A stretch of 10,080 nucleotides of DNA, taken from NCBI GenBank assembly GCA_937983085.1, contig CALJKZ010000038.1:1-10080 (forward strand), given 5' to 3'. How positions within the stretch are numbered: the stretch's first letter is position 1; each line of letters opens with the position of its first letter. A program made the position numbers and the translations under genes. The DNA is from an uncultured Gemmatimonadales bacterium (GTDB lineage Bacteria; Gemmatimonadota; Gemmatimonadetes; Longimicrobiales; Gaopeijiaceae). The notes below the pieces were generated by a model, which worked only from the letters and a program-made list of their open reading frames with translations, was not told the DNA's origin and did not search any database. Shown here in pieces: positions 1-6,431 of this stretch.

Positions 1-48
1 AATATCCCCCATTTGCCCGCCGTTCGTGCCCCCCCGGACCAGTGTTGG

Positions 49-66
49 CAGGGAGCCCTCTCCCTG
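49..66 (+). other. Stem-loop directly upstream of the first gene's ribosome binding site
   Basis: The sequence CAGGGAG (49-55), loop CCCT, then CTCCCTG (60-66) gives a perfect 7-bp stem with a 4-base loop. It ends four bases before the AGGAG ribosome binding site at 70-74. There is no T-run after it, so it is not a classical intrinsic terminator. It could be the end of an upstream transcript, a 5'-UTR structure that modulates translation of the CsgG-like gene, or chance in GC-rich DNA. The first 48 bases of the window hold nothing else I can assign. Confidence 0.4.
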
Positions 67-80
67 TGCAGGAGAACCGA

Positions 81-758
81 ATGCGCATTCGAGCCCTCGT
101 CATGGTCGGTGCCCTGGCGCTTTCGCTGGGGGCGGCGGACCTACGGGGTCAGGACGAGCCCACCGTGGCCGTCATGGACTTCAGCAGCTTCATGATGGGC
201 GACGGGGGCGCGTCCGTGCAGCTGGGCAAGGCCATCAGCGCCATGCTCGTGACCGAATTCAGCGGCCGTCCGGGGATGAGGATCGTCGAGCGGGCCCGCA
301 TCCAGGACCTCATTCGCGAACAGGATCTGTCCCTGTCCGGTCGCGTGGAGGAGGCCATCGAGATCGGCCGGATGCTGGGCGTGCAGTACGTCCTCCACGG
401 GCAGGTGACCAGCATCGCCGACAACCTGCGCATGGACATCCGGGCGGTGGACGTGGAGACGTCGGAGATCGTCTCCGTCATGAAGAAGTCCGATCAGACC
501 ACCGAGCTCTTTTCCGTGGTCGTCGACCTCGCGGACGAGTTCGGCCAGTCCCTGGACCTGGTACCGCCTTCGGCGCGGCCCGAGGTAGAGTCCATTCCCG
601 TGGCGGCGACCATCGCCTTCAGCCGCGGCGTCGCCTACGAGGACGAGGGCGACGTGGACCAGGCCATTGAACAATACGAAAACACGCTGGAGCTCCATCC
701 GAGTCATCGCGACGCGAGACGGGCTCTCGAGCGTTTGAGGGGAGGTAACGGTTCATGA
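81..758 (+). CDS. Exported CsgG/FlgO-like protein with C-terminal TPR
   Basis: This 225-residue protein is predicted to be exported. The chosen ATG has AGGAG at 70-74, six bases upstream; an in-frame ATG at 42 would put 13 unrelated residues before the signal peptide. Residues 1-24 are a signal peptide (MRIR, then a hydrophobic stretch, ending near RGQ|DE) without a lipobox cysteine. Residues 27-160 match the CsgG/FlgO/LpoB-type fold: VAVMDF (29-34), an amphipathic helix with AISAMLVTEF, RIVERARIQDLIREQ (68-81), then AIEIGRMLGVQYVLHGQVT (92-110) and RAVDVETSEIV (121-131). Family members assemble at or regulate the outer membrane or periplasm (curli secretion, flagellar and peptidoglycan accessory proteins), often as oligomers. 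Residues 176-210 form a single tetratricopeptide repeat, a likely protein-binding site. Its stop overlaps the next start (ATGA), so it is probably co-translated with the caspase-like gene. The exact function is unknown. Confidence 0.83.
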   Translation: MRIRALVMVGALALSLGAADLRGQDEPTVAVMDFSSFMMGDGGASVQLGKAISAMLVTEFSGRPGMRIVERARIQDLIREQDLSLSGRVEEAIEIGRMLGVQYVLHGQVTSIADNLRMDIRAVDVETSEIVSVMKKSDQTTELFSVVVDLADEFGQSLDLVPPSARPEVESIPVAATIAFSRGVAYEDEGDVDQAIEQYENTLELHPSHRDARRALERLRGGNGS

Positions 759-2533
759 GTCTTCGATCCGTCTCACGCATCCACGGGCCGGCGATGCTGT
801 TCTTCGCCGGCTTTTTCGTCGCATCGGCTCACCTGGAGGCACAGGACATCGTCTTCCAGGGTGAGCTTCCACGGACGATGGTGTTCATCCAGGAAGAAGG
901 GCGCGGGAAGGTGGCCGCCCGGGAGATGACGTCGTTCCTCCTCGAGGCCGGCTTCCCCGTCATCGATCCGGCTCTCGCCATCGACGAAGCGGCTCAGGCC
1001 CTCGTTGCCGCCGCCATGGCCGGCAACGACGGGGCCGCGACCCAGCTCGGTCGCGACTGGGGCGCCCAGGTCCTGATCCTCGGCGTCGCGGACTACGGGG
1101 CACGACCCTCTCCGGGCGGCGGCGACCTCATCACCGCCACCACGGAGGTGTCGGTTCGGGCACTCCGCCTCGACTACGGTGAAGTGGTGTCCGATGCCGT
1201 GGCGGATGCCCGTGCCATCGAGGCTACGGATCAGGCGGCCCGCTCCCTGGCCATCCGCGAAGCCACCCAGGAGGCCATCGAGGCGTTCATCGGTCCCGTG
1301 GTCAATGACTGGGCATCCCGGTCGTGGCAGGAGGCCATGTACTGGGTACCCGACCCCGGCTCCGTCCTCGACGCCACGACGAAGACGGCGTCGGCACAGG
1401 CGTCCAACGGCGGAGGGGCCACCGGCGAAGCACCGGGCCTCGCCGTGCTGCGAGCCGACGTGCTCCCGGCCACCGACGACATCGCGACCCGTGGGATCGG
1501 GGTGGTTCGGAAGGGCCAGGGACGGTCGGACGTCCAGAACCTGGTTCGTCTCGAAGGCGTGGTGGTGGGCGACGCCAGCTCTGTGGAGGTCCACGGCCAA
1601 CCGGCGCAGATCGAGCCCATCAGCGACGAGGAGATCCGACGCCTCGGCCTGGAAGGGTCCCGTGCCCAGCGCTTCAAGAGGGACTTCAACCTGCCGGTGA
1701 GCCAGGACACGGTGCAGATCGTGGCCCAGGGTCGGGGCGGCCAGACGGTCCAGACCATCGCCGCTCCCCGCATCGACAAGCGGTGGGCCGTCGTCGTGGG
1801 CGTGGGCGACTACCGTTCCGACGACATCCCCGATCTCGAGTTCGCCCCGTCGGACGCACGGGCCGTGAAGGAGTTCCTGGAGAGCGATGCCGCCGGCCCC
1901 TTCGACGAGGTCCTGTACCTCGAGAACGAGCAGGCGACCGGTGCGGCCATGCGGGAGGCGCTCTTCGTCTTCCTACAGCAGGCCGACTGGGACGACCTCG
2001 TGGTCATCTACTACGCCGGCCACGGCGCTCCCGACCCCGGACGACCGGACAACCTCTACCTCCTCCCGACGGATGCCGAGTTGGGCGCCCTCGCCGCCAC
2101 TGGCTTCCCCATGTGGGACGTGAAGACGGCGCTTCGCCGGCAGATCGCCGCGGAGCGAGTCCTCGTCATCGCCGACGCGTGTCACTCGGCGGGGGCCGCC
2201 GACGGCGACCTCGTTGGAGGCTCGGGCCACAACCCCATCGCCGGAGGCTTCCAGGGGCTCTTCAGTCCGTCACGCCGGCTGATGATGACCGCGGCGGACA
2301 CCAACGAGTACAGCCTGGAGGACGAGCGGTGGGGCGGTCACGGCGTGTTCACCCACTTCCTTCTCGAGGGCCTACGGGGCGAGGGTGACCTCGACCGGAA
2401 CGGGATCGTCACCTTCACCGAGCTCTTCGACCACGTGAGCACCAACGTGAGAGGCGCCACCAACGGTCGTCAGAACCCTCAGCGCAGCGGTCTCGGCGAC
2501 ATTCCTCTCGCGGTGGTGGACGGGTCGAGGTAG
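755..2533 (+). CDS. Exported caspase-family (C14/metacaspase-like) cysteine peptidase
   Basis: This 592-residue protein starts at the ATG of an ATGA overlap, with GGAGGT at 741-746. Residues 1-30 are a signal peptide ending near EAQ|D. Residues 31-190 form a domain loosely like the CsgG-type fold of the upstream product (VLILGVADYG, 107-116). Residues 200-230 are a low-complexity linker. Residues 230-337 are a beta-rich segment (SVEVHG, then FNLPVSQDTVQIVAQG) typical of the module that precedes caspase domains in bacterial proteins. The caspase domain runs from about 343 to 588. It begins RWAVVVGVGDY, has the catalytic His423 in YYAGHG and Cys476 in DACHSAG, and ends with GHGVFTHFLLEGL (528-540). 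Residues 545-556 (DLDRNGIVTFTE) fit a 12-residue EF-hand loop, so Ca2+ dependence is plausible. Both dyad residues are intact, so it should be catalytically competent, probably with Arg/Lys specificity as in metacaspases (inference). It is predicted to be periplasmic; its targets are unknown. Confidence 0.93.
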   Translation: MSLRSVSRIHGPAMLFFAGFFVASAHLEAQDIVFQGELPRTMVFIQEEGRGKVAAREMTSFLLEAGFPVIDPALAIDEAAQALVAAAMAGNDGAATQLGRDWGAQVLILGVADYGARPSPGGGDLITATTEVSVRALRLDYGEVVSDAVADARAIEATDQAARSLAIREATQEAIEAFIGPVVNDWASRSWQEAMYWVPDPGSVLDATTKTASAQASNGGGATGEAPGLAVLRADVLPATDDIATRGIGVVRKGQGRSDVQNLVRLEGVVVGDASSVEVHGQPAQIEPISDEEIRRLGLEGSRAQRFKRDFNLPVSQDTVQIVAQGRGGQTVQTIAAPRIDKRWAVVVGVGDYRSDDIPDLEFAPSDARAVKEFLESDAAGPFDEVLYLENEQATGAAMREALFVFLQQADWDDLVVIYYAGHGAPDPGRPDNLYLLPTDAELGALAATGFPMWDVKTALRRQIAAERVLVIADACHSAGAADGDLVGGSGHNPIAGGFQGLFSPSRRLMMTAADTNEYSLEDERWGGHGVFTHFLLEGLRGEGDLDRNGIVTFTELFDHVSTNVRGATNGRQNPQRSGLGDIPLAVVDGSR

Positions 2534-2574
2534 TCGCCGAAACGCGGGTGGTAGTCGCCGCGGGCCGTCTCGGC

Positions 2575-2588
2575 GCCGTCTAGACGGC
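2575..2588. other. 14-bp perfect palindrome at the convergent gene ends, possible weak terminator
   Basis: GCCGTCTAGACGGC is self-complementary and spans the prfC stop codon. A second copy of the left arm, GCCGTCT, lies at 2564-2570, so alternative stems with a larger loop are possible. It sits between the 3' ends of the caspase-like gene (stop at 2531-2533) and prfC, which are separated by only 46 bases. No T-run follows on either strand, so terminator function is uncertain. Confidence 0.3.
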
Positions 2589-4190
2589 CGCGGTCCGGCG
2601 CGGCTGGACGTCGAGGAAGGTGAGGTCCTTCTCCTGCTCGACGCTCCGCTGGAGGGTCCACTCGTTGTCGAAGAGGATGAGGGGCGCGCCATCCGCGTCT
2701 TCCACGAGACGTCGGCCGTAGGCGCCCGCCACCTTGTCGATGGTCGCCTCGGGGCCCACGACCCACCGCGCGCAGTGGAAGGGGAGTCGTTCGAGGCGCG
2801 CCGAGACGCTGTACTCCCGCTCGAGTCGGTCGAGGAGCACGTCGAACTGCAGCGTTCCCACGGCGCCAACGATGGGAATGGGGCCGGTGAGCGAAGGCGC
2901 GAACAGAAGCAGAATGGTCCCCTCTTCAGCCAGGTGTCGGAGGCCGCGGTCCAGGTGTTTCCTGCGGAGCGCGTCCTCGATGTGTACCTGAGCGAAGTGC
3001 TCCGGGGAGAAGCGGGGGACACCCGGGTACTCGATGGCTCCACTCACGGCCACGGTGTCGCCCACCCGTAGGCTCCCGCGGTCCAGCAGACCCACCACGT
3101 CTCCGGCGACGGCGTCCGTCCCGGCGTGAGCCCGCTCGCGGGCCATGAACTCCTGCGGCTGGGCCAATCGGAGCGTCTTTCCGGTACGGGACACCACGGC
3201 TTCGGTGCCCTCCTCGAACCGGCCGGAGCAAACCCGAAGGAAGGCGACCCGGTCGCGGTGCCTCGGATCCATGTTCGCCTGAACCTTGAAGACAAAGCCG
3301 GAAAAGGGGGTCTTCACGGGGTCGACCGGACCGTCGGATCCTTCCCTCGCACCCGGGGGTGGGGCGATGGACAGGAAGCGCTCCAGGAAGACGTCGACGC
3401 CGAAGTTGGTGAGCGCGCTACCGAAGCAGACGGGACTCGCCTCTCCCCGCGCAACGGCGGCCAGGTCCGACGGCGTCCCGGCGACCTCCAGGAGCTCCAC
3501 CTCTTCGCCGAGGCGCTCCACCCCCTGGGCCCCGATGGCCTCCGCCAGCTCGGGCGAATCCAGCGACACCAAGGCGGCCTTCGGTCGTGACTGCCCGTGG
3601 TCGTCGGTCTTCTCGTACAGCCATACCTGCCCGCGCTCGCGGTCGTACACACCCACGAGATGACCGTCCTTCCGCACGGGCCACGTCGACACGAAGCAGT
3701 CGATTCCGAGCTCGCTCTGCACGTCGTCGAGGAGTCCCAGCGGGTCGGCGCCCACCCGATCGCACTTGTTGACGAAGGTGAAGATGGGGAGCCGACGCTT
3801 CCGACAGACGCTGAAGAGCTTCCGGGTCTGGGCCTCGACGCCCTTCCGGTTGTCGAGAAGCATGATGGCCGAATCGGCGGCCATGAGGGCCCGGTACGTG
3901 TCCTCGGAGAAGTCCTGGTGCCCGGGGGTGTCGAGGAGGTTGATACGGAACCCCTGATAGTCGAAGTGGAGCACGCTCGCCGTGATGGAGATGCCCCGCT
4001 CCTGCTCCATCTCCAGCCAGTCGGACGTGGCGTGTCGCTGGGCTCTCCGCGACTTCACCGAACCGGCGGCACGGATGGCGCCTCCGTAGAGGAGGAGCTT
4101 CTCGGTGAGGGTGGTCTTCCCGGCGTCCGGGTGACTGATGATGGCGAAGGTCCTTCGTCGCCCGATCTCCTTCTCGAGGGTGCTGCTCAT
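2580..4190 (-). CDS. prfC: Peptide chain release factor 3 (RF3 GTPase)
   Basis: This 536-residue translational GTPase is close in length to E. coli RF3 (529). RF3 uses GTP hydrolysis to recycle RF1/RF2 from the ribosome after peptide release; it acts in the cytosol. G1 is SHPDAGKTT (19-27), the RF3 form of the P-loop. The switch I region is ERGISIT (64-70), G3 is DTPGHQDF (87-94), G4 is NKCD (141-144) and G5 is SAL (258-260). The RF3-type second domain shows FKVQANMDPRHRDRVAFLRV (301-320), and the third domain shows VGAVGTLQFDVL (441-452) and FHCARWV (471-477). The start at 4190 (MSSTLEKEIGRRRTFAIISH) fits the usual RF3 N-terminus. The frame stays open to 4352, but those extra codons carry no family signal. 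No good Shine-Dalgarno precedes the start. It is convergent with the caspase-like gene and divergent from the cyclic-nucleotide-binding gene. Confidence 0.97.
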   Translation of the reverse strand: MSSTLEKEIGRRRTFAIISHPDAGKTTLTEKLLLYGGAIRAAGSVKSRRAQRHATSDWLEMEQERGISITASVLHFDYQGFRINLLDTPGHQDFSEDTYRALMAADSAIMLLDNRKGVEAQTRKLFSVCRKRRLPIFTFVNKCDRVGADPLGLLDDVQSELGIDCFVSTWPVRKDGHLVGVYDRERGQVWLYEKTDDHGQSRPKAALVSLDSPELAEAIGAQGVERLGEEVELLEVAGTPSDLAAVARGEASPVCFGSALTNFGVDVFLERFLSIAPPPGAREGSDGPVDPVKTPFSGFVFKVQANMDPRHRDRVAFLRVCSGRFEEGTEAVVSRTGKTLRLAQPQEFMARERAHAGTDAVAGDVVGLLDRGSLRVGDTVAVSGAIEYPGVPRFSPEHFAQVHIEDALRRKHLDRGLRHLAEEGTILLLFAPSLTGPIPIVGAVGTLQFDVLLDRLEREYSVSARLERLPFHCARWVVGPEATIDKVAGAYGRRLVEDADGAPLILFDNEWTLQRSVEQEKDLTFLDVQPRRTAAV

Positions 4191-4323
4191 GACGTTCAAG
4201 GTGTCCGGGCGTGGGGAAGGGCTGCGGGCGTCGTCGGCTCGACCGGGGGACGGCTGCCTGCCAGTGGATGCGGCCACTTCGCCGAAGAAACGACGGGGCC
4301 GACGGGAACCGGGCGACGCTCTG

Positions 4324-4352
4324 AATATGCCGACTCGGCACGGGTGCGTCAC
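4324..4352 (-). promoter_or_regulatory. Candidate sigma-70-type promoter for prfC
   Basis: Read on the minus strand, GTGACG (4347-4352) matches the -35 consensus at four of six bases, including the TGAC core. After a 17-base spacer, CATATT (4324-4329) matches the -10 consensus at four of six. Transcription from here would leave a leader of about 125 bases before the prfC start. Matches this partial are only suggestive, although AT-rich hexamers are scarce in this GC-rich region. Confidence 0.3.
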
Positions 4353-4354
4353 CC
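4342..4354. promoter_or_regulatory. 13-base dyad between divergent genes, possible operator
   Basis: GGGTG-CGT-CACCC is a perfect 5-3-5 inverted repeat. It overlaps the -35 of the candidate prfC promoter and lies 37 to 25 bases upstream of the start codon of the cyclic-nucleotide-binding gene. A protein bound here could affect both divergent genes. It could also be a hairpin in the mRNA leader. It lacks the TGTGA-N6-TCACA form of a classical CRP site. Confidence 0.3.
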
Positions 4355-4366
4355 CGTGGGAGGGCT

Positions 4367-4372
4367 TATCCT
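4367..4372 (+). promoter_or_regulatory. Candidate -10 element for the cyclic-nucleotide-binding gene
   Basis: TATCCT fits the TANNNT pattern of a -10 element and ends six bases before the ATG at 4379, so transcription would begin at or next to the start codon (a leaderless mRNA). No convincing -35 is seen at 16-18 bases upstream. A GGGAGGG Shine-Dalgarno-like run at 4358-4364 lies 14 bases before the ATG, which is far for normal spacing. If that run is used instead, the promoter must lie further upstream. Confidence 0.25.
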
Positions 4373-4378
4373 GCCCCG

Positions 4379-6331
4379 ATGCTCGACCAGATCATACCCT
4401 TCCGATACCTGGCTCGACCTCATCGTGAGGCGTTGGCCCAGGCGGCGTCGGAGCGTACCTACGATCCCGACGACGTGCTCGTCGAAGAGGGGGATGCCGA
4501 GGACCGCACCGTCTTCCTTCTCCTCTCCGGCCGCGTGCTCGTCGTGGGCGACGACGAAGGACAGCGACGGGTCCTCGGTACGGTCACGCAAGGACACTAC
4601 TTCGGGGAGCGCGCGGCGCTCTTCGGCGAGCCGAGAGGGGTCGAGATCCGAGCGGACACTGCCGTTCGGACGCTCACCATCCCCGGGGATCGGTTCCTCG
4701 ACCTGGTCCACGAATCCACCGCCTTCGCCCAGTCCCTCGGCAACATCCTGCGGGACAAGCAGGGCATCTTCTCGCCCTTCGACCGGTTTCGCGTCGAGCT
4801 CTTTCGGCAGGTGGCGCGGGGCTCGGTGGATCTCCAACGCCTCGTACCGCTCTACGAGGCCCTGGAGCCGGCACTGCACCCGGAGGCGTCGGATCCGGGC
4901 ACGTTGGACGTGAACGCTCTGACGTACGCGGTCCGCCGTCTGCCCGAGAATCTCACGCGAACGCTGGCGTTCTACCTCACCGACGTCCTGCCCGACCTCT
5001 ACGCCCGGCCCGAGTCACGCTTCGTCCAAGTGCCCACCGCGGCGCGGCGACGGGCGGTCTACGAGATGTTGCCAGGAAAGAACATGATCCTGGTGCGAGA
5101 CGGCGTCTCCGACCTGGTGGACTTCGTGTGCTGCCTGTGTCTGTATGCCATCGAGGCCCGCAAGATCAGGCGTCGGGTGCGAGACGGAGGTGGGCTCGAC
5201 GCCATTTCCCCCGAGGACGTCGAGGCGCTTTCCGGCCTATGGCCGGTGGACACCGAGCAGCGCATCCGGGAACTCGCTCTGCACCACGAGGACTTCCGGA
5301 TCGAGATCCACAAGGAGCTGGACAACTACAACAGCGCCCACGCGGAGACGTGGAGCAAGCAGATCGGGGCGGCCACGCGGGAACTCATGGGCTTCGACCC
5401 CGTGGACCTGCCCGACGACGTGGCGGTGCACGTGATCAGCAGCAACACCCACTCGGTGCACAACTGTCTGAGCCCGTGGATCGGTGCCCATTCCGAGCGC
5501 ATTCTGGCCTGGGGACGGGAGACGGGGCATCCTCTCGTCGAGGAAGCCTGGGACGACCCTTCCGACCTCGTCTATGCGCTGGCCCGCGACTTCTCGGTCG
5601 CCCATGAGTCCGACGTCGTGGAGCGGCGGGAGACCGAGCGGAACGCGGGGATCCTCCACCTGGACGACACGGCCTTCACCGGCATCGCGGTGCAACTTAT
5701 CGATGTCGCGAAGGTGGATTGGGAGACCAACGATCCGGGCATCCCCGATCGTGCGGACAGCGGTCGGGCCCTCATCGTGAACATCGACTATGCCTTCGGC
5801 GAGCAGGCGGAGCACGTCATCGCCAACCTCGTGTCTCTGTTCGGCCGCAACCTCGCCAGCGTCAATGTCCTCGGGAAAGCCGGGGGGCTGGTGGGAGAGC
5901 GGGGCGACGTGCTGGTCGCGACAGGCTTCGTGGAGCAGTACCGCGACCACTACCACGCCATCCCGGGCTCGGACAGCGCCGTGGATCTCGCTCGGCTTCG
6001 CCGACGGCTACCCTCACGACAGGTCCACGTCGGCAACGTGCTCACGGTCACGGGCACCCTCATGCAGAACCGGACCATGCTGCACTTCAACCGCCACATC
6101 TGGCGCTGCATCGGCCTGGAGATGGAAGGCTCGTACTACCTGCGCCACGTGGTCCAGTCGATGAACCGGGGGTCGGTGGAGGAAGGCGTGGATCTGCGAT
6201 TCATCTACTACACGTCGGACCTCCCCCTTCGGCACGACGAGAACCTCTCGGCTCGCCTCCGCGCCTCCGAGGGGATTCCGCCCCTCTACGCAGCCACCCG
6301 CGAGGTACTCACGGGCATCCTCCAGGCGTAG
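4379..6331 (+). CDS. Cyclic-nucleotide-binding protein with C-terminal nucleoside phosphorylase/nucleosidase-like domain
   Basis: This is a 650-residue soluble protein with no signal peptide or membrane segment. Residues 1-125 are a CRP-type cyclic-nucleotide-binding domain. The phosphate-binding cassette is YFGERAALFGEPRG (74-87), which keeps the ribose-binding Glu77 and phosphate-binding Arg86, although the usual Ser/Thr-Ala after the Arg is Gly-Val. There is no DNA-binding helix-turn-helix after it. Residues 126-460 match no family I can name; notable runs are VHVISSNTHSVHNCLSPW (350-367) and a Cys-rich VCCLCLY (250-256). Residues 464-590 resemble the phosphorylase superfamily (PNP/UDP phosphorylase, MTA/SAH nucleosidase, AMP nucleosidase). 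VNVLGKAGGLVGERGDVLVATG (495-516) looks like the glycine-rich segment followed by 'GDVVVAT', and HVGNVLTV (550-557) followed by GLEMEGSYYL (579-588) looks like the ribose-binding 'EMEG' region. Inference: cNMP binding gates a nucleosidase-like activity. The family assignment of the C-terminus rests on motifs only. It is monocistronic as far as can be seen. Confidence 0.88.
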   Translation: MLDQIIPFRYLARPHREALAQAASERTYDPDDVLVEEGDAEDRTVFLLLSGRVLVVGDDEGQRRVLGTVTQGHYFGERAALFGEPRGVEIRADTAVRTLTIPGDRFLDLVHESTAFAQSLGNILRDKQGIFSPFDRFRVELFRQVARGSVDLQRLVPLYEALEPALHPEASDPGTLDVNALTYAVRRLPENLTRTLAFYLTDVLPDLYARPESRFVQVPTAARRRAVYEMLPGKNMILVRDGVSDLVDFVCCLCLYAIEARKIRRRVRDGGGLDAISPEDVEALSGLWPVDTEQRIRELALHHEDFRIEIHKELDNYNSAHAETWSKQIGAATRELMGFDPVDLPDDVAVHVISSNTHSVHNCLSPWIGAHSERILAWGRETGHPLVEEAWDDPSDLVYALARDFSVAHESDVVERRETERNAGILHLDDTAFTGIAVQLIDVAKVDWETNDPGIPDRADSGRALIVNIDYAFGEQAEHVIANLVSLFGRNLASVNVLGKAGGLVGERGDVLVATGFVEQYRDHYHAIPGSDSAVDLARLRRRLPSRQVHVGNVLTVTGTLMQNRTMLHFNRHIWRCIGLEMEGSYYLRHVVQSMNRGSVEEGVDLRFIYYTSDLPLRHDENLSARLRASEGIPPLYAATREVLTGILQA

Positions 6332-6369
6332 TGCCTTCCCCGGGCGCCGGGGGTCACCGTACAACGAAG

Positions 6370-6401
6370 CGGCCCCGCCCGGACGGTGCCGGGCGGGGCC
6401 G
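6370..6401. terminator. Strong GC hairpin between convergent genes, probable bidirectional terminator
   Basis: CGGCCCCGCCCGG, loop ACGGTG, then CCGGGCGGGGCCG gives a perfect 13-bp stem with a 6-base loop. A G-T wobble at 6369/6402 can extend it by one pair. It lies 38 bases after the stop of the cyclic-nucleotide-binding gene and 30 bases from the stop of the DUF2911 gene, exactly where a shared terminator is expected. No U-tract follows on either strand; short or absent U-tracts are common in GC-rich bacteria. Confidence 0.75.
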
Positions 6402-6431
6402 TGTCCTCGAACGTCCGAGGAAGGAACGCGC

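Noticed and set aside
26..670. A 214-codon Arg/Gly-rich frame overlapping the CsgG-like gene
   Set aside because: Its composition is that of an out-of-frame GC-rich translation; the other frame has a signal peptide, a ribosome binding site and family motifs.
3597..4913. A long open frame (438 codons) on the plus strand opposite prfC
   Set aside because: It is antisense to a clear RF3 gene, has no family motifs, and continues into the cyclic-nucleotide-binding gene in another frame. Long antisense frames are expected in GC-rich DNA.
5237..5956. A 239-codon minus-strand frame inside the cyclic-nucleotide-binding gene
   Set aside because: It is antisense to a well-supported gene with recognisable domains and shows no motif or ribosome binding site of its own.
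755..6331. Caspase, RF3 and cyclic-nucleotide-binding/nucleosidase-like genes as one defence island
   Set aside because: Their orientations are convergent and divergent, RF3 is a housekeeping gene, and there is no transposase, integrase or visible composition shift, so a single system is not supported.
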